Assembly (NCBI RefSeq): GCF_050337105.1
Contig: NZ_JAKJSQ010000014.1
Span: 1-64,000, forward strand
Origin: Aliivibrio_A kagoshimensis
GTDB lineage: Bacteria; Pseudomonadota; Gammaproteobacteria; Enterobacterales; Vibrionaceae
DNA: 64,000 nucleotides
Reading direction: 5' to 3'
Made by a program: the position numbers and the translations under genes. Positions 32,522-41,483 of this stretch are shown piece after piece. Positions within the stretch are counted from its first letter, which is position 1, and the number at the start of each line of letters is the position of its first letter. The notes under the pieces are model-generated. The model worked only from the letters and a program-made list of their open reading frames with translations, was not told the DNA's origin and did no database searches.

Positions 32522-33489
32522 TACTGATTATCCTTACTACTATCGCTATCAAAGCGAATAGACTCTGCAATTCGTTTTGCGGTGGCAATAGGTATATCTC
32601 CGATGATGGTCACTTCACGCTTATTGGTCACATGACTGTGCAATGTACGTCGCCCCTGCCTAACCAGCTGTTCTTTCAACGACTTAGAGTCTGCGTCTGA
32701 AACATATACAGAGAACGTAAACAGGCCATCAGTGAACATTTGGCTCTCTACTTCTCTTTGCGTATTGGCTAAGTTATATCGATTAAGAGTAACAACCTCA
32801 AACCCAGCAGGCTTCCAGCCAAGTTTCCAGTTTACGCTGCCAACAGGCTGTTTAGGGAAGCTCACCACTTCTGGCAGTGTCGCCTTTTTTAGACCTGACA
32901 TCAGCTCGGCAATTTTATCATTGACAGCATAAGAGATTACTTTGTATTGCTCGATCACTTCACCATCACGATCAATTAGATCTGTTCTCAATGGTAAGTT
33001 ACTGCGTTGATCGATCCAAACCAAGTAGGAATATCTCAGTCCATCTTTCGGTACGATTCTAACCACATCACATGGAGATCCCGCCTCACGAGACCGTCCC
33101 ATAGAGACAAAGTCATAATATTGCGCAAGTTGCTCAATGCTTCGATTCATGAGTGGGGGTAAAGGTGCCACCATTGACTCTGTAGCCAAAGAGAAAGGTT
33201 CGATACTCTGCTCAATATAACTCACCTCTTCGCCACGTCGGATCACCTCACGGACCGGACCACTTAAATAGATAACATGCTCAAACGTCTGCTCATCACT
33301 GTTTGAGTGGCGATACATTAAAGGCTCTATGCTATTTTTTCGAATTAGCACATAAGAGAGTTCATAGTTAAGTTGATCACTAGCTTGACTCATTTGATGC
33401 AACAAAGCCTCGGCAGTTTCTGACTCTGCTGAGGCTTGTATTGGAATCAAACTAATCAGTGCTACAACACCGATCAGGAATTTTTTCAT
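32521..33489 (-). CDS. rseB: Sigma-E factor regulatory protein RseB
   Basis: RseB is a periplasmic protein that binds RseA and shields it from the DegS protease until lipopolysaccharide or misfolded lipoproteins displace it. The 322-residue product has a cleavable signal peptide (MKKFLIGVVALISLIPIQASA, likely cut at about residue 21) and the two-domain MucB/RseB fold, with a LolA-like first domain. It begins immediately after the rseA stop with no gap and overlaps rseC by one base. Confidence 0.94.
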   Translation of the reverse strand: MKKFLIGVVALISLIPIQASAESETAEALLHQMSQASDQLNYELSYVLIRKNSIEPLMYRHSNSDEQTFEHVIYLSGPVREVIRRGEEVSYIEQSIEPFSLATESMVAPLPPLMNRSIEQLAQYYDFVSMGRSREAGSPCDVVRIVPKDGLRYSYLVWIDQRSNLPLRTDLIDRDGEVIEQYKVISYAVNDKIAELMSGLKKATLPEVVSFPKQPVGSVNWKLGWKPAGFEVVTLNRYNLANTQREVESQMFTDGLFTFSVYVSDADSKSLKEQLVRQGRRTLHSHVTNKREVTIIGDIPIATAKRIAESIRFDSDSSKDNQ

Positions 33490-34131
33490 CTATTCTGCCA
33501 TTTTACTGTCTTGTGTTAATGGATCATCTTTAACACTGCTGTCGCGAGCATTCAATCGTAATTGAAGTTCATAATCTTGCAGCATTGCATTGACTCGACG
33601 TCTCTGCTCCATTAACTGAGTTTCGTTTTGAGAAGTGTGTCTTACTGAGTTTCTAGTTAAGCTCACAGGTTCAGCAGATCCGGCAAATGGGACGGTATTT
33701 AAAACAGGCAACTGCTCAATAGCTGAGCCCGCTCCATCCACACCATTATATTGCTGTACACCCACTATCACGGCTAACGAAACACACGCAGTTAACGCAA
33801 CTTGACTCAGTTGTGTCAACCAAGAAGGTAGGGTTCTTCGAGCTTGTGTCGGTTTAGGTTGAGACGCCATCAGTTCGACCACATTATCTGAACTCGTTAA
33901 CTGATGTGCAGGCTCTTGTTCTAATGCCAAAGCAACATTGCCAGCAATATCCCACTCTTTACTTACAGGTGCTTCTCCGCGCATTACATCACCAATTAAG
34001 TGGTAACTCGCCCAAGCATCTGAACACTCCTTGTCGGTAGACAAAGTGGATAGTAACCCTTTATCTACCACCTCTCCATCTACTAAAGCAGAGAGTTTTT
34101 CGTTATCAGACTGTTTGTCGTTATGAAACAT
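33490..34131 (-). CDS. rseA: Anti-sigma-E factor RseA
   Basis: RseA holds sigma-E inactive at the inner membrane and is degraded by DegS and RseP on envelope stress. The 213-residue protein has an N-terminal cytoplasmic sigma-binding domain (KLSALVDGEVVDKGLL...WASYHLIGDVMRG), a single transmembrane helix near residues 103-120 (SQVALTACVSLAVIVGVQQ) and a periplasmic C-terminus. The start is the second of two ATG positions three codons apart; GGTGA is better placed for this one. It follows rpoE by 24 bases. Confidence 0.94.
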   Translation of the reverse strand: MFHNDKQSDNEKLSALVDGEVVDKGLLSTLSTDKECSDAWASYHLIGDVMRGEAPVSKEWDIAGNVALALEQEPAHQLTSSDNVVELMASQPKPTQARRTLPSWLTQLSQVALTACVSLAVIVGVQQYNGVDGAGSAIEQLPVLNTVPFAGSAEPVSLTRNSVRHTSQNETQLMEQRRRVNAMLQDYELQLRLNARDSSVKDDPLTQDSKMAE

Positions 34132-34155
34132 TATCATCACCGTTTAAGTGCCGAA

Positions 34156-34734
34156 TTAGCTCTGCATTAATGGTCGAATTTTCTTTTCAACCGCTTCTCT
34201 TGCTCTGAATATACGAGATCTCACCGTACCAACAGGGCAATCCATAATTTCTGCAATATCTTCATAACTCAAACCTTCCAGTTCTCGTAATGTGATTGCT
34301 GTTTTTAAATCTTCAGGTAGAGCGTCAATAGTACTAAAAACGACTTGCCTTAACTCTTCAGACAACGATAAGTTCTCTGGGTTCGAAATTTCTTTTAAGG
34401 CCGTTCCACTTTCATAATATTCCGCGTCCTCAGCATCTATATCACTGGCAGGAGGACGACGTCCTTGAGCCACAATATAGTTTTTTGCTGTATTGACCGC
34501 AATTCGATATAGCCATGTATAAAAAGCACTTTCGCCTCTAAATCCGGGAAGAGCTCGATACGCTTTAATAAACGCCTCTTGCGCAACATCCGGTACATCG
34601 CCTGAATTGTTAACATAACGAGAAACAAGACTGCACACTTTATTTTGGTATTTTACTACCAAAAGATTAAATGCTTGCTTGTCACCGTTTTGAACACGCT
34701 CAATTAATACCTGGTCAGTCAACTGCTCGCTCAT
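34156..34734 (-). CDS. rpoE: RNA polymerase sigma-E factor RpoE
   Basis: RpoE directs the envelope stress regulon. The 192-residue ECF sigma has region 2 (NLLVVKYQNKVCSLVSRYVNN...DVAQEAFIKAYRALPGFRGESAFYTWLYRIAVNTAKN) and region 4 with the helix-turn-helix RELEGLSYEDIAEIMDCPVGTVRSRIFRAREAVEKK. A sigma-E type promoter lies upstream at 34808-34834, consistent with autoregulation. It heads rpoE-rseA-rseB-rseC and is divergent from nadB, as in most gammaproteobacteria. Confidence 0.98.
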   Translation of the reverse strand: MSEQLTDQVLIERVQNGDKQAFNLLVVKYQNKVCSLVSRYVNNSGDVPDVAQEAFIKAYRALPGFRGESAFYTWLYRIAVNTAKNYIVAQGRRPPASDIDAEDAEYYESGTALKEISNPENLSLSEELRQVVFSTIDALPEDLKTAITLRELEGLSYEDIAEIMDCPVGTVRSRIFRAREAVEKKIRPLMQS

Positions 34735-34807
34735 TCGAGCACATACCTCATTTAGTTATTATATCGTCAAAAGCAGCCTTGACACCTCTGCTAAGTTGAG
34801 CAATAAG

Positions 34808-34834
34808 TAGGACTGCCATTAATAATGAAAGTTC
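34808..34834 (-). promoter_or_regulatory. Sigma-E dependent promoter of rpoE
   Basis: On the minus strand GAACTT is followed after 16 bases by TCCTA. This matches the sigma-E pattern GAACTT-N16-TCTNA, and spacing equals that of the E. coli rpoE P2 promoter. It lies 74 bases upstream of the rpoE start codon. Confidence 0.72.
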
Positions 34835-34916
34835 AAATTAAATATTACATTGCTCATTTTAGCGGTCAAAATTCTATCTACTTCGCTAATTTCCCACTAG
34901 TTTAGCACCGCAACAA

Positions 34917-34944
34917 GTGACGAACAAAGATAGATTGGTATAAG
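34917..34944 (+). promoter_or_regulatory. Candidate nadB promoter
   Basis: GTGACG and TATAAG are separated by 16 bases, and the -10 is preceded by TGG, giving an extended -10 element. It lies 32 bases upstream of the nadB ATG. Confidence 0.45.
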
Positions 34945-34976
34945 ATGTTCACATCAGACAAGGACATAACGATCTT

Positions 34977-36590
34977 ATGAACGAAAATCGAGAACATATT
35001 TGTGATGTATTGGTTATTGGTAGTGGTGCTGCAGGCCTTTCATTAGCATTACGCGTTGCGCCATACGCCAAAGTAATTGTATTGAGTAAAGGCCCTTGGA
35101 GCGAAGGGGCAACCTACTATGCACAAGGAGGCATAGCGGCTGTTTTTGATGAGGCAGATAGCATTGAGTCCCATGTAGAGGATACTCTTATTGCTGGTGC
35201 TGGATTGTGTGATAAAGAGACGGTGACCTTCATTGCTGAAAATGCAAAACCCTGCGTTCAATGGTTAATTGATGGCGGTGTTCCTTTTGATTTAGATGAA
35301 AACAATAAAGAGGAAGAGCCGAAGTACCACTTAACTCGAGAGGGTGGGCATAGCCACAGGCGTATTCTACATGCTGCTGATGCGACTGGGATGGCGGTAC
35401 AAATATCCCTACAAGACAATGTTAAAAATCACCCTAACATTACGATTTTACAGCGCCATAATGCGTTAGACCTAATTACTGGCGATAAGATTGGCGGCAG
35501 TGAGAAAGAAGTCGTTGGCGCTTATATCTGGAATCGTGATGACGAGAAAGTAGAAACCGTTCGTACAAAGTCCGTCGTTCTTGCGACGGGGGGAGCCTCT
35601 AAGGTTTATCAATACACCTCCAACCCTGACGTCTCATCTGGAGACGGTATCGCAATCGCATGGCGTTCAGGTTGTCGAGTGGCTAACTTAGAGTTTAATC
35701 AATTTCACCCAACCTGTCTTTTCCACCCTGAATCAAGAAACTTCCTATTAACAGAAGCACTTCGTGGTGAAGGTGCCTACTTAAAACGCCCCGACGGCAC
35801 TCGATTCATGCCTGACTTTGATGAGCGAAATGAGTTAGCACCAAGAGATGTGGTCGCTAGGGCCATCGATTTTGAGATGAAACGTTTAGGGGCTGACTGC
35901 ATGTACCTTGATATCAGTCATAAGCCGAAAGGCTTCATTGAAAAGCATTTCCCTACCATTCATGAGAAGCTGCTTGGTCTCGGTTTTGATCTGACTAAAG
36001 AGGCGATCCCCATTGTTCCTGCTGCCCATTATACCTGCGGTGGCGTGATGGTTAATCACCAAGGTCAAACCGATCTTGCCGGGCTCTATGCTATCGGTGA
36101 AGTCAGTTATACCGGCTTACATGGCGCCAATCGTATGGCATCAAACTCTCTGCTTGAGTGTGTGGTTTACGCTTGGTCAGCCGCGGAGAGCATTATTGCC
36201 GAAGTCGCCAATAAAGCGCTACCTCCCGAACTGCCTAAATGGGATGAGAGTAAGGTGAGTTGTTCCGATGAAGAGGTCGTTATTCAGCATAACTGGCATG
36301 AATTAAGACTGTTCATGTGGGACTACGTTGGAATCGTTCGCTCAACAAAACGCTTAGAGCGTGCGATGCACAGAATTGAGATGCTAAAAAGAGAAACCCA
36401 CGACTACTACAGTAATTTCAAAGTCTCTAACAACCTATTGGAGCTTAGAAATTTACTTGAAGTCGCCGAGTTGATGGTGCGCTGTGCCATGCTACGAAAA
36501 GAGAGCTGTGGCCTCCATTACACCTTAGATTATCCGGAGACTAAGACCCCCAAAGGGCCGACAATCTTATCTCCTAAGCCAACAAAATAG
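34977..36590 (+). CDS. nadB: L-aspartate oxidase
   Basis: NadB oxidises L-aspartate to iminoaspartate using FAD, the first step of de novo NAD synthesis. The 537-residue flavoprotein starts with the dinucleotide-binding motif VLVIGSGAAGLSLAL, then GATYYAQGGIAAV, the active-site REGGHSHRRILH loop near residue 122, EFNQFHPTCL and LRGEGAYL, and the FAD-contacting YAIGEVSYTGLHGANRMASNSLLECVV near 363-390. AAGGA lies upstream of the start. It is divergent from rpoE. nadA is not in this window. Confidence 0.97.
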   Translation: MNENREHICDVLVIGSGAAGLSLALRVAPYAKVIVLSKGPWSEGATYYAQGGIAAVFDEADSIESHVEDTLIAGAGLCDKETVTFIAENAKPCVQWLIDGGVPFDLDENNKEEEPKYHLTREGGHSHRRILHAADATGMAVQISLQDNVKNHPNITILQRHNALDLITGDKIGGSEKEVVGAYIWNRDDEKVETVRTKSVVLATGGASKVYQYTSNPDVSSGDGIAIAWRSGCRVANLEFNQFHPTCLFHPESRNFLLTEALRGEGAYLKRPDGTRFMPDFDERNELAPRDVVARAIDFEMKRLGADCMYLDISHKPKGFIEKHFPTIHEKLLGLGFDLTKEAIPIVPAAHYTCGGVMVNHQGQTDLAGLYAIGEVSYTGLHGANRMASNSLLECVVYAWSAAESIIAEVANKALPPELPKWDESKVSCSDEEVVIQHNWHELRLFMWDYVGIVRSTKRLERAMHRIEMLKRETHDYYSNFKVSNNLLELRNLLEVAELMVRCAMLRKESCGLHYTLDYPETKTPKGPTILSPKPTK

Positions 36591-36601
36591 CCCATACGAT
36601 T

Positions 36602-36627
36602 AAGGAGAGGTCACCCTCTCCTTTTTT
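36602..36627. terminator. Terminator between nadB and ygfX
   Basis: AAGGAGAGG and CCTCTCCTT pair around a 4-base loop and are followed by a run of T on the plus strand. It ends nadB; on the minus strand the tail after the stem is TTA, so its effect on ygfX is less certain. Confidence 0.75.
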
Positions 36628-37033
36628 ATCGGCTATGAATAACTCTCGATACGTTTTTAAACTGATCCGCTTGACAGCTATCGTGCCAAATCACCACCGA
36701 GACTTGTCTTCCTTTCTCTTTTCGTAACACGATGACAACTAACCAAGGCGTTACAATTGAGCTATAGCAGTATTGATGTATCTGCTGCTTCCAGAGAACA
36801 TCGCCATCAAAATCGATAACCAGCTCACCATATTGCAACCCAAGATAGGAAAAAAAACGTCTGTACTCCCATGACAACACAAGAGTAAGCACTACCGATA
36901 AGAGAATAGGTACGGGGGAAAGAAACCACAGAGCCCATGCTACAATGACATATAAAACTGTCAACAGAGCATGAGCGAAATGAGAAGGGTGTAACTGCGC
37001 TCTAGCGCAACTTGCTGCGGTTATGGGCAACAA
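36626..37033 (-). CDS. ygfX: YgfX (CptA)-family membrane protein
   Basis: This small inner-membrane protein is the usual partner encoded directly after sdhE; in E. coli YgfX (CptA) has been described as a toxin acting on MreB/FtsZ, a function I only infer by family and position. The visible protein has two adjacent hydrophobic helices (LLTVLYVIVAWALWFLSP and ILLSVVLTLVLSW) and a short cytoplasmic C-terminus. No ATG lies at a suitable place: in-frame ATGs at 37114 and 37078 sit deep inside sdhE, whose reading frame produces the apparent N-terminus. The start given is an in-frame TTG overlapping the sdhE end by 32 bases and is uncertain. Confidence 0.7.
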   Translation of the reverse strand: MLPITAASCARAQLHPSHFAHALLTVLYVIVAWALWFLSPVPILLSVVLTLVLSWEYRRFFSYLGLQYGELVIDFDGDVLWKQQIHQYCYSSIVTPWLVVIVLRKEKGRQVSVVIWHDSCQADQFKNVSRVIHSR

Positions 37034-37262
37034 TTTTATCAATCGCCGCAGCGTGAGCGAGATTCTCACTACGACCATGGCCCATAATCCAAGTAAACAG
37101 ATCCGGATCATCACTTTCTAATAGTGACACAAAATCCTTTTGCTCCTGCTCGGTAAGCATGTCAAAACACTCTTCATAAAAAGGCATAATCACGACATCC
37201 AACTCCAGCATACCACGACGACATGCCCACTTGATTCGCGCCTTTTCTTCTGTGCTATACAT
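37002..37262 (-). CDS. sdhE: FAD assembly factor SdhE
   Basis: SdhE promotes covalent flavinylation of succinate dehydrogenase and fumarate reductase. The 86-residue product has the family motif RGMLELD (RGxxE) near residue 15 and the following FYEECFDMLTEQEQKDFVSLLESDDPDLFTWIMG helices. AGGGG lies five bases before the ATG. It precedes ygfX, and is divergent from ygfZ, as in E. coli. The YgfZ and UbiH/UbiI genes next door also serve the respiratory chain and flavin or FeS enzymes. Confidence 0.95.
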   Translation of the reverse strand: MYSTEEKARIKWACRRGMLELDVVIMPFYEECFDMLTEQEQKDFVSLLESDDPDLFTWIMGHGRSENLAHAAAIDKIVAHNRSKLR

Positions 37263-37451
37263 AACTACCCCTGTTATTGATTAATACTTCATTTGAGCTT
37301 ACTACTAAGAGAACTATGCTCTTTTATCCTAAATTTTTCAAGCCACAAGCAGTTAGCAGCTCGAAACATTGAGACCTTGTCATGAAACAATGGATTTGAG
37401 AGCAAACAACTATTAACATGAATCATCTATTTTACACCAATTGGTATCAAC

Positions 37452-38426
37452 ATGAGCGTATGGACATCAGCTTTTTCATCATTATCACTATCGAGTCAAG
37501 ATCCCCTTCCTGAGTTATCCCTTTGTCATTTAGACAGCTGGGCACTTATCTCTATGGTTGGTGAAGATAAAAAAAGCTACCTACAAGGCCAAGTGACTTG
37601 TGATGTCGTCTCTTTAGAGGATTCAGCTTCAACACTCGGTGCTCACTGTGATGCCAAAGGAAAGATGTGGTCTATCTTTCGCTTATTCAACCACAATCAA
37701 GGTTATGCGCTTTTTCAACGTAAAAGCGCAGTGGCCACAGAGCTCACTGAGATAAAAAAATACGCGGTGTTCTCTAAGGTTGATATTACTATTTCTGACG
37801 ACTATCTATTTGGAGTTGTTGGTGATAAAGCTCAGGAATTCATTGATAACTTAACCACCTCGACGGATGATGTGAGAGCGTTTGAACAAGGTACCGCAGT
37901 GAAAATTAACCACCAGCAGTGGTTACTCGCCATTAACCACTCGAGTCTCAGTCCCTTCTTAGAGCGCCTAGATGAAGCGCTGATTAAGTCTGATGATAAA
38001 CTGTGGGATCTTTTTGATATCAAAGCTGGTTTACCCCGCGTTGATTCAACATTGGTTAACGAACACATTCCTCAAGCATTAAACTTACAAGCTGTCGATG
38101 GCATCTCTTTCACTAAGGGGTGTTATACCGGACAAGAGATGATCGCCAGAGCAAAATACAGAGGCATCAACAAACGTGCAATGTATCAACTGTCAGGCCC
38201 AAGTAATCACTCGATTGCTTCTGGCGATGCCATTGATCGACAAGTGGGAGAGCATTGGCGTAAAGCGGGTACTGTGGTAAGCAGTTATCAATACAGTGAT
38301 GAACAATCCATTGTTTTAGCCGTGTTGCCAAACAACCTCGATGCAGAGACTCAATTTTCTCTACCCGAACAACATGATAAATCATGGAATATCCGCACTC
38401 TTCCCTACTCATTAGAGAGTGAGTAG
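37452..38426 (+). CDS. ygfZ: tRNA-modifying / folate-binding FeS-cluster repair protein YgfZ
   Basis: YgfZ binds tetrahydrofolate and supports repair or assembly of certain iron-sulfur enzymes, including MiaB. The 324-residue protein carries the invariant motif KGCYTGQE (with its essential Cys) near residue 222 and the earlier KSYLQGQVTCDV segment near 41. The fold is of the GcvT aminomethyltransferase type. The gene is monocistronic, between sdhE and ubiI. Confidence 0.94.
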   Translation: MSVWTSAFSSLSLSSQDPLPELSLCHLDSWALISMVGEDKKSYLQGQVTCDVVSLEDSASTLGAHCDAKGKMWSIFRLFNHNQGYALFQRKSAVATELTEIKKYAVFSKVDITISDDYLFGVVGDKAQEFIDNLTTSTDDVRAFEQGTAVKINHQQWLLAINHSSLSPFLERLDEALIKSDDKLWDLFDIKAGLPRVDSTLVNEHIPQALNLQAVDGISFTKGCYTGQEMIARAKYRGINKRAMYQLSGPSNHSIASGDAIDRQVGEHWRKAGTVVSSYQYSDEQSIVLAVLPNNLDAETQFSLPEQHDKSWNIRTLPYSLESE

Positions 38427-38436
38427 AAAGAAGTCA

Positions 38437-38471
38437 AAAAGTAAGCGGGGATATTGTCTCAGCTTACTTTT
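38437..38471. terminator. Possible bidirectional terminator between ygfZ and ubiI
   Basis: AAAAGTAAGC and GCTTACTTTT form a 10-bp stem around a 15-base loop between two convergent genes. The T-runs are four bases on plus and four plus on minus, so strength is moderate. Confidence 0.55.
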
Positions 38472-38484
38472 CGATTAAGACACA

Positions 38485-39696
38485 TTAGTGTCGTTTGGCC
38501 AGTGAGGGCAGTTCTCCCGTAATGCCAAGCGCACGTTTCATCAGCTCATCTTTTAACAATGGAATGTGATTGGCTAAGGTCATGCCTAATCCACGGATCA
38601 TTTTTTTAGCAGGGTTCGCTCCAGAGAATAGCTCTTTAAACCCCTGCATTGTTGCTATCATTTGAGCCGCTTCCGCTTTCCTCCAGCGTTCATAGTGACG
38701 CAGGTTTCTTTTGCTACCAATATCTTGACCGTTTTGTTGAAGTGTCAACACCTCTTGAGCCAGCGAGGCTGCATCTAATAAACCTAAATTCACACCTTGG
38801 CCAGCTAATGGGTGGATGGTATGAGCTGCATCCCCCACCAACGCGACTCGTTCACGAACAAAATCTCTGGCGTAACGCATCTTCAATGGAAAGGCTTGGC
38901 GATCACCTTCAACCGAACATAATCCCAGTTGATTATCAAATGCAGCAGTTAATGTTTTGTTAAATTCATTCTCGTCAAGATCAAGCAACCTCTGTGCTTG
39001 CAACGGTTCAGTCGACCATACAATAGAGCATAAATGCGGTTCCGATAGAGGTAAAAATGCCAATGGTCCTTGTGATCTGAAGATTTGTCTCGCCACGCTC
39101 TCATGAGGTTCAACGCAGCGAATATTAGCAACCAAAGCACTGTGCCCATAATCCCAGTGCGTTAATGGAATGTCTAAATGCTGTCTTAACCACGAGTTAG
39201 CACCATCGGCTCCAACCACCAGCTTAGCGGTTAATGAAGCACCTGATGATAACGTTAACCACGCTTCACTTTCACCAAAAACCAAATTACTGCAGGTATC
39301 AGGGGCGATGAGAGTCACGTTACTCTGTTGTTTCACCTGTTCTAATAGAGCCAGTTGAACCACTCTATTTTCGACAATGTGACCTAGATTTTTCTCAGGC
39401 TCTTGCTCGGCACTAAATGATATGTCAGCAAAACTATCTTGCTCCCACACCTTCATCGCCTGATAAGCAGAGAGTCGGCGAGATTCAATTCCGCCCCATG
39501 CACCAACACGACGTAAAATCTGTTCACTGGCCCGACTTAACGCAGAGACCCGTACATCCGGAAGAGGAAGTAACTCCCCCTCTGGTAGCTTCCCTTCTAT
39601 AACCGCGATTCGTAAATCGCTGTCAGCTAAAGCAGCAGCGAGTGTTAACCCCACCATGCCACCGCCAACAATTGCGATATCTACACTTTGCATCAT
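38485..39696 (-). CDS. ubiI: FAD-dependent 2-octaprenylphenol hydroxylase UbiI (VisC)
   Basis: UbiI hydroxylates C5 of the ubiquinone precursor ring under aerobic conditions. The 403-residue flavoprotein has the N-terminal GxGxxG motif IVGGGMVGLTLAAAL, the DG motif VVGADGANSWLR near residue 160 and the GD motif VALVGDAAHTIHPLAGQGVNLGLLDAASL near 280-310, typical of aromatic hydroxylases. It follows ubiH by three bases. Assignment as UbiI rather than UbiF rests on order after UbiH and similarity to VisC. Confidence 0.92.
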   Translation of the reverse strand: MMQSVDIAIVGGGMVGLTLAAALADSDLRIAVIEGKLPEGELLPLPDVRVSALSRASEQILRRVGAWGGIESRRLSAYQAMKVWEQDSFADISFSAEQEPEKNLGHIVENRVVQLALLEQVKQQSNVTLIAPDTCSNLVFGESEAWLTLSSGASLTAKLVVGADGANSWLRQHLDIPLTHWDYGHSALVANIRCVEPHESVARQIFRSQGPLAFLPLSEPHLCSIVWSTEPLQAQRLLDLDENEFNKTLTAAFDNQLGLCSVEGDRQAFPLKMRYARDFVRERVALVGDAAHTIHPLAGQGVNLGLLDAASLAQEVLTLQQNGQDIGSKRNLRHYERWRKAEAAQMIATMQGFKELFSGANPAKKMIRGLGMTLANHIPLLKDELMKRALGITGELPSLAKRH

Positions 39697-39699
39697 AAT

Positions 39700-40908
39700 T
39701 TATCTTTTTACCTCTCCCATGGCTCGATGAGTCAGGGGAGTTAATAGTGTTTGAAAATGGTTTGAAACAGATAAGCTAAGGTTTCTTCCTGCGACTAGAG
39801 GCCAATATTGATTGGCAAAGATCGACAGTAGTCCCGAAGTCATAGTAATGGTCGCGTGGCGGTCGGCCTCTCTACGCTGCATAAATCGATTCAACACGGA
39901 GTAATCACCAATATCAAACGCATTTTTTTTAGCACTTATCATCTCTTCAGCTAAAGTGAATACATCCCTAATGCCGAGGTTAAACCCTTGACCCGCGATA
40001 GGGTGTAGGGCCTGTGCTGCATTGCCTACAACGGCAAATCGATGTGAAACGCAAGGAGAAACCTGCTTGAGAACCAGCGGGTAGCTGACACGATGACCAG
40101 TATGGGTTAACTCACCTAATCGCCAACCAAAAGCCTGTTGCAGTTTTGCCAGAAACTGGGGCTCATTCAGAGTCATGATTTCAGCAGCATCATCCGGTTT
40201 CAGGCACCAGACCAGCGAGTTCCTCCCTTCCGACATAGGGAGTAAAGCAATAGGGCCATGCTCAGTAAAACGCTCAAAAGCCTTACCCGAATGAGGGACT
40301 TCAGAACTCACATTCGCAATGATTGCGGTTTGTTCAAAATTACGATGATGAGTCTCATGCTGTAGAAGCTGACACGATAAAGAGTCTCCACCATCGGCCG
40401 CAACAAGTAACGAAGAGACTATTTTGTCATCATTCGAGAGAGTAACCACGCAGGAGGATTCTGTTCTCTCAATATCTTTAATCGTTACTGGGCAAAAGAG
40501 ATCTATCTGTTTACGTTGTTGAAGCTCATGATGATAGAACGAACCAACATCACTCAATTCAACCACATAGCCCAAAGCGTCAACGCCAACTGAAGTAGCG
40601 TCTAGCTTACACTGACCAAAATGGCCGCGATCAGAGATATGAATCTGTTTAATGGCCGTAGCCGCGGGCTTGATTGAAGACCATAACCCCACTGACTCTA
40701 ATAATCTTACCGTACCATATGAGAGAGCGATGCTTCGAGAGTCGTAACCGGGGTGAGTATGAACATTCGGTTCCACAGCTTCGATCACTGCAATAGATAA
40801 CGTCCCTTTCGCTAACGTATCTAACGTTAAAGCCAGCGTCGCGCCTGCCATTGCTCCGCCAACAATAACAACGTCATACTCTCTGTTACTTTGCTCTGCG
40901 TTATTCAT
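39700..40908 (-). CDS. ubiH: 2-octaprenyl-6-methoxyphenol hydroxylase UbiH
   Basis: UbiH hydroxylates C1 of the ubiquinone ring precursor. The 402-residue flavoprotein resembles UbiI: GxGxxG motif VIVGGAMAGATLALTL, DG motif LVAADGGDSLSCQLL and GD motif FAVVGNAAQALHPIAGQGFNLGIRDVFTL. The last reads GNAAQALHP rather than GDAAH, a substitution also known for UbiH. It follows ygfB by only five bases. In E. coli pepP lies between ygfB and ubiH; here it does not. Confidence 0.93.
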   Translation of the reverse strand: MNNAEQSNREYDVVIVGGAMAGATLALTLDTLAKGTLSIAVIEAVEPNVHTHPGYDSRSIALSYGTVRLLESVGLWSSIKPAATAIKQIHISDRGHFGQCKLDATSVGVDALGYVVELSDVGSFYHHELQQRKQIDLFCPVTIKDIERTESSCVVTLSNDDKIVSSLLVAADGGDSLSCQLLQHETHHRNFEQTAIIANVSSEVPHSGKAFERFTEHGPIALLPMSEGRNSLVWCLKPDDAAEIMTLNEPQFLAKLQQAFGWRLGELTHTGHRVSYPLVLKQVSPCVSHRFAVVGNAAQALHPIAGQGFNLGIRDVFTLAEEMISAKKNAFDIGDYSVLNRFMQRREADRHATITMTSGLLSIFANQYWPLVAGRNLSLSVSNHFQTLLTPLTHRAMGEVKR

Positions 40909-40913
40909 ACGTA

Positions 40914-41483
40914 TTAATGAATGGTTTTGGATGCTTTAGGTTTTGATCTCGCACCTAACTCAGTATGTATGGTTAGCACACAAGCTTTAACATGCTCAAT
41001 AACTTGTACTAACAGCGCAGCTTGCTCGTCAAGATCATCATCTTCATCAATACCTAAACGGGCGATCTCTTCAAGGTCGGTCAGTGACTCTTTCACTTCA
41101 GTAGAGCAGTCATTCATAGATAATCCCGCTAAACCTAAACCAGATAAAAAGTGAGTGACCCAATCGCTTACTGCGTCACCAAGCTCAATAAGAGGAACGC
41201 TATCATCAGGAAGAAGGAGGGTAACCACGAGGTCATTTTCCGTTAACTCTTCGACTGAAAAAGTAAACATTGAACTCGCCACTTGCAGTGCAGAGTCCGG
41301 CCAGCCTAACCCATCATTAGTGTAATCAAACAACGCAGGTTTCCAAGATTGGTCATCTATATTCAAACCGCCACTTAACATGCCCACCAGCAACCCATGT
41401 AACTCCGCCGATGATACTGCTAACCCACTGCTATTTAATGCATTTTCAACTGCGGAATATTCAGGTAGTTTTTTGTCAGTCAT
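40914..41483 (-). CDS. ygfB: UPF0149 family protein YgfB
   Basis: This 189-residue acidic cytoplasmic protein belongs to the YgfB/UPF0149 family. Its function in most species is unknown; in Pseudomonas a YgfB affects beta-lactam resistance through AlpA. The family region spans the N-terminus (HGLLVGMLSGGLNIDDQSW) and the C-terminal FLSGLGLAG segment, with several runs of Asp and Glu. It heads ygfB-ubiH-ubiI and is divergent from zapA, the usual arrangement. Confidence 0.92.
   Translation of the reverse strand: MTDKKLPEYSAVENALNSSGLAVSSAELHGLLVGMLSGGLNIDDQSWKPALFDYTNDGLGWPDSALQVASSMFTFSVEELTENDLVVTLLLPDDSVPLIELGDAVSDWVTHFLSGLGLAGLSMNDCSTEVKESLTDLEEIARLGIDEDDDLDEQAALLVQVIEHVKACVLTIHTELGARSKPKASKTIH

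Noticed and set aside
39700..40908. UbiH GNAAQALHP in place of GDAAH as a disabled flavoprotein
   Set aside because: This substitution is seen in UbiH proteins and the rest of the protein is intact.
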